A DNA stretch of 64,000 nucleotides, taken from assembly GCA_038501625.1 (NCBI GenBank), contig JAZAYU010000123.1:62001-126000 (forward strand), in the 5' to 3' direction. This document shows positions 55,732 through 64,000 of this stretch, piece after piece (position 1 is the stretch's first letter; every line of letters starts with the position of its first letter). The DNA is from Corbicula japonica. Its lineage: Eukaryota > Mollusca > Bivalvia > Venerida > Cyrenidae. The notes under the pieces were generated by a model. It worked only from the letters and a program-made list of their open reading frames with translations. It did no database searches and was not told where the DNA came from. The position numbers and the translations under genes were made by a program.

Positions 55732-58700
55732 GTACATGTAACAACATTGTCACTATCGTCACGGTGGCAGTAGGGATGTTAATTCTAAGAGTGTACATTC
55801 ATCCACCGGAACTGAGTCAGGAGATTTCGAAAGACATTAATCAGAGAGTAAGAAGCACGGTAGGTGGTTATGAACCTTATGTCAATGCAACTGGACAATT
55901 GAAACAGAAGTCGACATATGGCGTAGGGTTTCAGTAAAGTCCAGTTTGATGATCTTTGCTATAACATTTAAGCGATAGGCTGATCAATGCATGATTCATC
56001 TTAAAATATGCATGTACGAATAAGTGTGTATAAAACTACGATAACTGTAATTATACAAATGTTTTCAATTATAACAAATTATGGCTTAAATGAAATACAG
56101 TACAAAACAAAAATGAGTTTTGTATTAGTTGCTGCTGGACATCGTTTGTCAATTCATTGTTTTGCTTAGTTCACACCATTTTATACTCACTGGTTATTTG
56201 GGCACGAATATTCCACGCAAGTTTTAACGGCACGTGTTAACATCCGCCACGTTGTAGCCACTCGTATAACAAAGCTGACACCAAGTACTCGTTTGTTCTA
56301 CATGGTCGATACCAGTATACTTAATGCTACCAGTCATACTCTAAACATTTTCACCCATCGGAACAGCCATATTGCACATACTTGTGTATTATCAGTTATT
56401 GTTGTCAAAATGTGGAAGTATCCGACGAACGTTATACTTTCTGTTAAAAAAAACATAATTTGTTTAACAATACAAGTAACAATTAATTTATCTAGCTTCT
56501 TCAATACGTTAATCAAATGGAACTGATTTCGCAAGATTTTTCTTTGCTATACTCGAAAAGAATTTGCTAGCGAATGGATAACTGAATAATGAGGCGTGAA
56601 TTTAAACAAAAATCCAGATTTTGATGTTGATGCGTTCATTTGATAAAGGTCTTTGATAGCTTTATGACGTGACCACTATTTATAGAATATAGTTCATGGA
56701 GCTCCTCATATTTCGCTTCTCGATAATATTCAACAAGTTTTAGCTTTCAAAAAAGCTAGTCGGTCATTAGCAAATAAATTAATAGAATAAGTCGTGCTTG
56801 TATTTACTTTTAGACCAATGGAAGACAATGATATGGCCAGTTTTCTTTCGATCAATGTCACACAGATTGTATCTGACAAACTTTTTGTGAATTTAGTTGA
56901 TGTTTCAAGTTTCAAGTTTATTTCCATTTACATTTCTCTGTATGTACAAAACATAAAGTTAACAAGAGAACATATATACATTTTACAATGCTGTTACTTT
57001 AAAGCATGCAAACAAAGTTGAACGGCTGATGTTTGATTTATTGAAACATGAAGAAGACATGTACCGGCAAAAGACATAATAATCATGTCTCTAGTAGACG
57101 TAATTTATTAATAGGACGTGCAGAAATAATGACGTTGTTCAAGCACCAGGGAATCGGATGAATATGTTACATTAACGGGAATGCACAAATAGGTAGCATA
57201 GAACTTTCCACAGTCGATGCTTATCTGTACAGTGTACAGAAAAGCGATGTTTATACGCCTTTCCAATAAACAGTTTCGCAGTCCTGTACGAGTTACTTCC
57301 CGCGACAGAAAATCAATCCAAAACGAGGCTCTGCAGGATAGCTGAACGATCGGGCTAATGGCTTAAGCACATAATATCTAACCTTATCCGCTATTTTGCA
57401 GGTCTGCGTTCGTCGCCGGCGGTGAAAAAATAAGTTGCTGGTCTGTTATTCTAGCCAGACTTTTTTATGTTTACTATTTGTTAGATAATTAGATTTTTCA
57501 TGATTTAAGAACATGTACCATTCTTGTTGATAGTAGGCAGTATGAAACGCAATTTGGACAAACATAAGCATTAATTTTACCAATTATGTACAACAATTTC
57601 TTCTTAATATCTTTTCTGCTGAAAATATATTTTACTGGTGTAAATGTTGCAAATTGCTAAGGCTAGTATTGCGCTATTATCCGGAAATCGTGATATGTCA
57701 ACATCTGGTTACATGATCTGTAGACAAAAAATACAATTTGAATTTGTTCATACTTACACATTTGAACAATAGAATTGTCCTAAAAATTTAAGGCGTTTAT
57801 GGTCAACGAATAAATAATTTGAATATTTAAAATGTTACGTATACTTCACAAGCAAATATGATTGATTCTGTCTTGAAATAAAACAGGATCGGTAATCTGA
57901 TTGTTTGTTGTAGAAGTATCATTCGTAGAATAAAATCCAAGGATTTAGATGCCGGCTTCCAAAAAGATGGGAATATTTATATCACAATATGGTTGAATAT
58001 CCAATTTAGATTTCTTAGGTTTGACAGATTGTAATTTTGGCATAAAAGCCCAAACTCTTAATTAAACATATATAAAATGTTTTGACAAGATTTGTTTCTT
58101 ATTGACGGCTTTTGTTTCTATAACGTGTCGTAATGTTGATTAAGAATCCATTTAAGTGCTAAATCAAATACATTTGCTGGCACATCCAGTAGTTAAAGGA
58201 CTCCGAAATACTTAAGAATTGGGAGGTGTAGATACCTTGCAAACAGAAATTACACGATCTCTATTGGTCAATGATATCTGCCCCTTTAAGTAATTGACAG
58301 ATGACCCCGTGTGCGAGACAGTTTGACATGTTTATGGCATGCCGCCTTCAAAATCAATCGCCGCCGACATAATCACAACATGATGTCAGTAGTTGAATAG
58401 ACACGCTAATCCGGAAACGAGACTCAATTAAGCCGTGAAGAGAACACTGCGACTGTTTGTTAGTTCAAGTCGTTTAGTGTTTATTGCGAGGAATAATGAA
58501 TTGACACTTTTAGTCAGAAACCTGATTGTTTAATCAATTATTTTCAAAAATATCATGACGCTGATGTATTATTACTAATTCAAAGAGAAAATACATTTTT
58601 CAAAAAATAATTTTATGATAAAAATGAAAGTTGTAGGAACATATTCCCTATTACGTTATTACAGCGCGCAATCATTTTTCCTGTAAAGCAGTCACGTGAC

Positions 58701-61700
58701 TGGACAGGGGAGGTAACCAAATAAATTCATCGAATTATTGGAAAGGCGTATAATATTCAGGATTCATTACAACATAAAGACTATTGTAGTTTTAGTCGGA
58801 TCAGCCGATCTCGTCAAACTTTAAGTTGACGAGCGTTAGAAGACAGTAAACAACAAATTAGGATGCAGATGCATTTATTATTTTCACTTATGGTTTATGC
58901 TGCTCGTATCTTTTGTTTTTGTTTGAACTATTTTCTCTGAAACTATTACTGAAACTCAAGAAGCACTATTTGTATTTATATTAATCTATCATCAAAGAAA
59001 TTGTCGTTATGCCACTGTTCTGAAAATTCTTCACAACTATTTCTCTACATTAAAGGCTGATTTTGTATTGCTTGCAGTATAACTAGTAGATCGCCTTTAC
59101 ATAGAAATGATAGTGCTTGTGTTGTCTACCTTACTGTACTTGTCAAACTAATGTTATTGTTTAGTATCCCAAGACCGAGTCCAGATCCGATATATTGCAT
59201 GTGTATGGGGAAGCAGACATTGGGGCCAGGGGTATCCCCGGAAATCGTTTATAAATTGATATAAGACAAGTTCAATAAACAAAACCATTATTGATGCTAG
59301 CACGCTGAACGTGTAATCTGTAAAAAGGTGAAATATGCATATCAGGAATCGCCACATTCAGAAAAAACAGCCTCCCCACACAGTCAAGAAGAAGAGAGGG
59401 AGAGAGCATGGTTAATAAAATGATCAGTTTCAAGAGAGAAACCACTAACAATTAACAAAAATGAGAACCCGAGGGGTTACCGCCTTGGAACGGTCAGTGG
59501 CAAATCAAATTGCCACTGGGGGTTTAAACCAGGTTCAAGGGTGCACCAACCTCACACTTGCCCCAACAGGTTCTCATATCACAAAACAAATACAAGTTGT
59601 AAGTGCAATTTACCTCTTGTGGCAATCCTAATCGTTTATCTCTGTCGTCCGCAGCTAATTGATCGTATTGATGACTGTCTTTTAGCGTACCGTCGCCCCA
59701 TTGACTACGCTTGTGTTATTAGATAAAAATATTGCCCATGCTTATCTCCTATGTTTACTTTAAACAGTGGTCATGTCACATTCGCTAAACATCCGGTAAC
59801 TTCTGAGAACATTCACCGAAATTGCACCGGAAATCGCAAACAAACTGCAAAATCGCTGACCTCTTGTTTTTACTTTAAACAATGGTCACCTCACATTCGC
59901 TCAACTTCCGTTAACTTCTGAGAACATTTTCATCAATTTTCAAAGTCAACGTATGTACATGAGTTTTTTTTGAAACCCGCATTATTTCATCTAACATGGT
60001 ATACACTGAAATTGACATCATTAAAACAAACAAACAAAAACAGAAAAATATGCGAGAACCAGCAATATTACATGTTCAAGTTCAGCATTCTAACGAAATT
60101 GTTTAATATCAGAATAGTAAATATAATAATTTGAGTCCTTGTCAGGCTGCTCATCCCCCAACCCTAAGACAGTGACAAAATGTTGTTGTTGAACAAACTC
60201 TAGATTTTGGAATACATTTTGGTTAACAGTGTATGCTAATGACCGACTAGCTTTTTACAAACGTTTGTTTGCAGACAGCCTTTCCCGCCAAAGTCGGATA
60301 TTCATTAGTCTCTAAGAAAAACAAAGAAAACGATGGCTTGCTTTTGACCAACAAAATCTATATAACGGATCGAATCTATTTCATATATGGGATCATCCTG
60401 AACAGTTGTTTGATTCAAATAAAGTATCAGTTCAACTTATAAGCAAATAATATTTTGCTCTGAAGGTTTGCATCACGTGACTTTCTAAAAAAAAAGACGC
60501 ATAACATTATTTCTATACCCTGTAGAAAATACAACACACGTATGTTTATATAATTTAACATGTCGTTATAGATCAGCTCAATTTCTGATTTGATGTTACT
60601 ACAACGTCCAAATATTGTTTCATCAACATTTAGAAGACTTTTCTTCCAAATAGGGGGAACGGAATAGCATTCTCAAGCATTAGACGGGCGGCTTTGTCTA
60701 AAGTGACCACGTCCGGTGCCGCTGTTAACCGGTGTTACCCTTCAAAGTTCAAGTTTGGTCCATTATAATATCAGGATGACCGAAAATAAATAAAGTATAC
60801 AAGAAACATGATTATCCAAATCAATGTCTTTACCGGTAAACGACTTCTCTATATATCAAGCAATCAAACATCAGCCTCAACACTTTCCTTTTGCATGCGT
60901 CTAAGGAACATGTGGCATCGTCTAAATTATCCGTTCTGGACCGTGAGTCACTGTTAACCGGTGTTCAGGCTAAAGATCTCTAGTTTGGTCGATTATAATA
61001 TGTCGGTCATCAGGATGACCGACAACAAAAGCATATGCTAGATTTTAGATAGACATTTCATCTTGTATGTTCCTTGCAAATAATCAGTTTAACACTAGTG
61101 CACTCAGTAATGGGTGTTGAGTGATATTTAGAGTTATTTAGAATTATCAGCCGTAATTGTATATGTTTAATATCTATATGTTGAAAGGAACAAACCACTG
61201 GAAAAGGTAACTTTTTGACATTTCTGTTAACATTATAATTGGCAAGAACTTGAACTTTTTCTAACAAAACGTTTTGGTAATCATTACACTTTTTTTTTCA
61301 AAAAAAGTGACGTTTACAGCTAAATACCTACCAAGCATAGACTTCTGCTCCAAGTTAAAAATTAACATTAACTCTCCAAAGAGGCATGTTTCCTTGGCTT
61401 GCCGAAACAATGTCAACAACGTTATTTTCTAGCTTTCTCTTTTTGCATTATATACTCGGTAAAAAAAGTTCTGCACACTTGAACATTTTATAAAATATCT
61501 TTTTAATTTCACCATACACAACAAAATGATACATACCAAATAAATCAGCAATTCAAAGTTAACAATGTAAAAAAGTCAGAAATAAAATCCGATCCATACT
61601 TTATAAGCAATTTATTGTTGAAGCCACTGGGGGTTACTACACAAAAGTTGCAAAAATCGGCCTAGACTTATACTGAGTAAATTCATCATGATGAATCTGG

Positions 61701-62715
61701 TATTCTTTCAAGCGGCTTCGCACGGAATTAAAAAGCCGACGAAATTTCAATTGTGGAATTAGGTTTAATTCGTGAACAAGAGAACCGGGTAGATCAACTA
61801 GCTTGACCAACTTCACGTGTTGTGTCTTGTTTTGAAAGTCGTCCAGGTGGCCGGTGAGGTCAAACATTTGCCACGATGGTCAAATTAACGAAACCTTCCT
61901 TGTTGACCATGAGAAATAAATTAATTTGAAAAAAAAAACAATTCAGATGTGTTTTACTCAAATAAGATTAGGTGTTGATTGCATTGGATGGTTGCTTTTA
62001 TACACTTTATAAACTGGATGCTTTTTCATTAATACAGAATGGAAACTGTTCGAATCATCACTAAACTGTTTTGTTATACCTTTAGGTTAATGAGTGAGAC
62101 AATGTGATACTTAAATTAATAAAAACTTAAGTTTTAGCGTATTTCTGGAAATGGGTTGGTATCAAATTTTGATTACCAACTGTTACTAGCATCACAGTGC
62201 ATGCTCATAATTGCTTAAAACAGACACTAGTGAAATGTTGAGTGATTTTATAGATTCCACACCTCTACCTTGATACTGCAAATTTTGCAAATTTTGACTG
62301 TTGACCCCTATGATATTCAAAATGACATTTCTCGCTTATTTACCAACCAATTTTAATTTCGTTTTTGTTTTTAACTCCGCAAACAATTAATTTTGACATA
62401 CATGTAAGAATTTATACCAGTTATTTGCTATATTATGAAATTTACGCAAAGGAACACTTGTGTGCAGAACTTTTTTTGTTGGGTATATAATGGAAATCTG
62501 ATATCAATAGGCTACACACTTTTCCATTACAGAAAAGTAACGGTTTTAGCGACCTTTATGTCTATGATACAATAGATGTGGCAGGTCATCTGGTCTGGCA
62601 TATTGGCAAAACCAATGCGAGCTTAGAAACCCTCATAAGGAGCGATAATTTCCGGAACGAGCTAGACAGCATGCTGGTAGGTGCACCCGGGGATGACTAT
62701 TACTTCAAGCGATAA
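55732..62715 (+). CDS. receptor copy C, kinase domain deleted (partial, 5' part not found)
   Basis: Two exons, 55732-55922 and 62533-62715 (TAA). The first matches the membrane exons 3074-3270 and 45939-46138 in phase at both ends: NNIVTIVTVAVGMLILRVYI, then HPPELSQEISKDINQRVRST. The second starts like the 3690/47666 exon (SDLYVYDTIDVAGHLVWHIG, SLETLIRSDNF). Directly after codon TTC at 62650-62652 it continues with the receptor tail RNELDSMLVGAPGDDYYFKR and stops. So the kinase-like domain from the glycine loop to near its end is absent, without a frameshift. No signal peptide or extracellular exons were found upstream (500-N gap nearby). It may be a functional short receptor or an early pseudogene; the intact frame over 124 codons favours the former slightly. 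Confidence 0.7.
59335..59585 (-). repeat. dispersed repeat D1, copy 3 (reverse orientation)
   Basis: The reverse complement reproduces GTTGGGGCAAGTGTGAGGTT, ACGGTCAGTGG-type, GGCGGTAACCCC and TGTGGGGAGGCTG landmarks of 47110-47580. It has the pyrimidine tract but no CTGT expansion. Confidence 0.8.
59755..59945. repeat. ~70-bp direct repeat, period about 119
   Basis: GTTTACTTTAAACAGTGGTC with TCACATTCGCTAAACATCCG and TAACTTCTGAGAACATT recurs as TTTTTACTTTAAACAATGGT with TCACATTCGCTCAACTTCCG and TAACTTCTGAGAACATT. Confidence 0.75.
60690..61030. repeat. diverged direct repeat, period about 245
   Basis: GCTGTTAACCGGTGTTACCC ... AGTTTGGTCCATTATAATAT ... CAGGATGACCGA at about 60719-60783 recurs as CACTGTTAACCGGTGTTCAG ... 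AGTTTGGTCGATTATAATAT ... CAGGATGACCGA at about 60950-61023. Confidence 0.7.
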
Positions 62716-64000
62716 ATCAGGCTCCAGAAGGAATATGACTATACATAACATCGTGAAGATAGTCAAACAACTTGTGTTAATTTGAAATTTAAACAGAAAC
62801 ATGCAAGCTTTTGCATCATCGTAATTTTATTACTTGTTTTACATCCGTAAATACCGAGTTTTCCATGTTTTCTTTATTTAAACTGTACACATATGAACAA
62901 GTTAAATCTTGTTAATTGTATAGTTTGTTTATATGAGGAAGCTGTATTATATTTACGTGAGTGTTTTCTTCTTGTCAAAAGTCAACGAATTTTTTTTTAC
63001 AAAAAAAGTCAGCGCGATGAAACGAAATATTTTTTACATGTTATCCTGAACAATTTCAAAAATGAACGTTAAGTACCTTTCCCTATTCGTATGCGTGAAT
63101 CTTGAATTTCTAGCGGACAAAATTAATAGCTGCAAGAAATTCCGAACATGACAGTTGACAGGATTGGCAAGTAGAAATCCTACAAATTTCCATCTCTGTT
63201 TTCTGTCATTGTTGTTTGTGTTGTTTTGCCGATTCATTGCACGAAATTAGCTGCACGTCTATAGGGGCTATATTATTTTCGATGTTACATGTAGCTTACG
63301 AAGTATGAAATTCCGTTTTAAGAACTAACATTATTGATATTATCGTGGCAGGATCAATCAGTTTGGGGAGGCAATATTTTCATTTATGTCTTATTCAGCG
63401 GTTTTCATTGTCCATTTTCACATTTATATTATTTGTTCATATCCTTAGCATTTTCAAACTTGTCAAAAGCGATATTAATTTTGGGATGCTTTTTTTTGTG
63501 TTACGCGAGCTTCTCATTTTAGGGTACACAGTATCCGCAAATGTTGTGTGTAACTTATGTTAATTGTTTATAGTTTATATGCATAAGGGGCTGTTATTAA
63601 TCAATGAGGTACCGGCCTTTTTTCTTAATAAATGCATTTTTATATATTTGGCCATTATTTCCAAAATATCTTATACTTTTGCTTAAAGCGAATATTAATA
63701 ACAAACTGAATTATCACCGGATAATAAGTTTATTCAGTGAGCATAGAGAAGTGCTAATTCCAATAGGAAATTCGGAATGTTTCTGAAATGATTACATGAT
63801 GGTTCAAGTAACGCCACAGTTAATAGGATTTTCTTTTTTCAAACTCGCTGAAGAAAGTCTTAAATACTGCTAACAAAAAAGATGTGTTAAATACTAATGG
63901 TGTTTAAATCATAAAAATTGTCAATCTGCCTCGTATCAGCGTCTGTTGAATCAGGAAATCCGTGATGAGTATTTGAATGAATAATGAATAGTTGACAAAA
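62716..64000. other. no recognised gene
   Basis: AT-rich sequence after the copy C stop, with short frames only (for example 63334-63563), which are hydrophobic by composition and lack support. No clear AATAAA signal was identified close to the copy C stop. Confidence 0.4.

Larger units (their letters stand above)
56750..60256. mobile_element. possible 3.5-kb element bounded by 23-base perfect inverted repeats
   Basis: 56750-56772 (core AGCTAGTCGGTCATTAGCA) and 60234-60256 (core TGCTAATGACCGACTAGCT) are exact reverse complements over 23 bases. No transposase frame is evident between them and no target duplication is clear. It could be a non-autonomous DNA transposon or two oppositely oriented copies of a short repeat. 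Confidence 0.4.
55923..62532. other. copy C intron, 6.6 kb, with dispersed and inverted repeats
   Basis: No receptor exon was recognised, although all eight kinase-region exons of copies A and B were used as guides. It contains a D1 repeat at 59335-59585, a 23-base inverted pair (56750 and 60234), direct repeats at 59755/59870 and 60690/60935, and a 76-codon minus-strand frame at 61637-61867 without a recognisable domain. Confidence 0.55.

Overview
This is a stretch of an AT-rich animal nuclear genome, most likely a bivalve mollusc (a heterodont such as Dreissena is my guess, not shown). The reasons are short exons with consistent GT-AG junctions and phases, introns full of short interspersed repeats, abundant palindromic MITEs, a tRNA-derived SINE, a bivalve-style satellite array, and an extracellular domain set typical of molluscan receptors. 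Nothing prokaryotic is present. One 500-base assembly gap lies at 54733-55232.

The backbone is a tandem array of paralogous single-pass receptors, all on the + strand. Copy A (3074-8099) enters the window at its transmembrane exon and runs to a stop through eight exons. Copy B (17609-52101) can be followed from signal peptide to stop: 30 exons with matching phases, summing to 3828 coding bases (1275 residues). It has a Cys-rich/EGF-like N-terminus, a long extracellular module resembling VWDE-type proteins, a fibronectin III domain, one membrane helix and a tyrosine-kinase-like domain. Copy C (55732-62715) keeps the transmembrane exon. Its second exon joins the start of the kinase N-lobe directly, in frame, to the receptor C-terminal tail, so no kinase domain remains. 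A decayed single-exon relic of a further copy lies at 10727-10812.

The most interesting point is that copies A and B look like receptor pseudokinases. In both, the catalytic-loop HRD is HRR, the DFG motif is GFG, the glycine loop is degraded, no alpha-C Glu is evident, and the activation segment is acidic without tyrosines. The VAxK-type lysine, APE, the DxW motif and the whole fold are preserved with open frames. Copy C goes further and drops the kinase fold while keeping the membrane segment and the Asp-Asp-Tyr-Tyr tail. Together they suggest a locus in which a receptor kinase is being turned into non-catalytic receptors.

Region by region: 586-2988 is a roughly 169-bp-unit repeat array flanked by a 44-45 bp direct repeat and interrupted by an insertion. 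2998-8850 is copy A and its 3' end. 11581-13926 is a two-exon THAP-domain plus DDE (Harbinger/ISL2EU-like) transposase with an intact catalytic triad. 14220-17600 has no recognised gene. 17609-52101 is copy B, whose introns hold MITEs, SINEs, a 474-bp duplicated segment and microsatellites. 52102-62715 holds the gap and copy C. The remainder to 64000 shows nothing recognisable.
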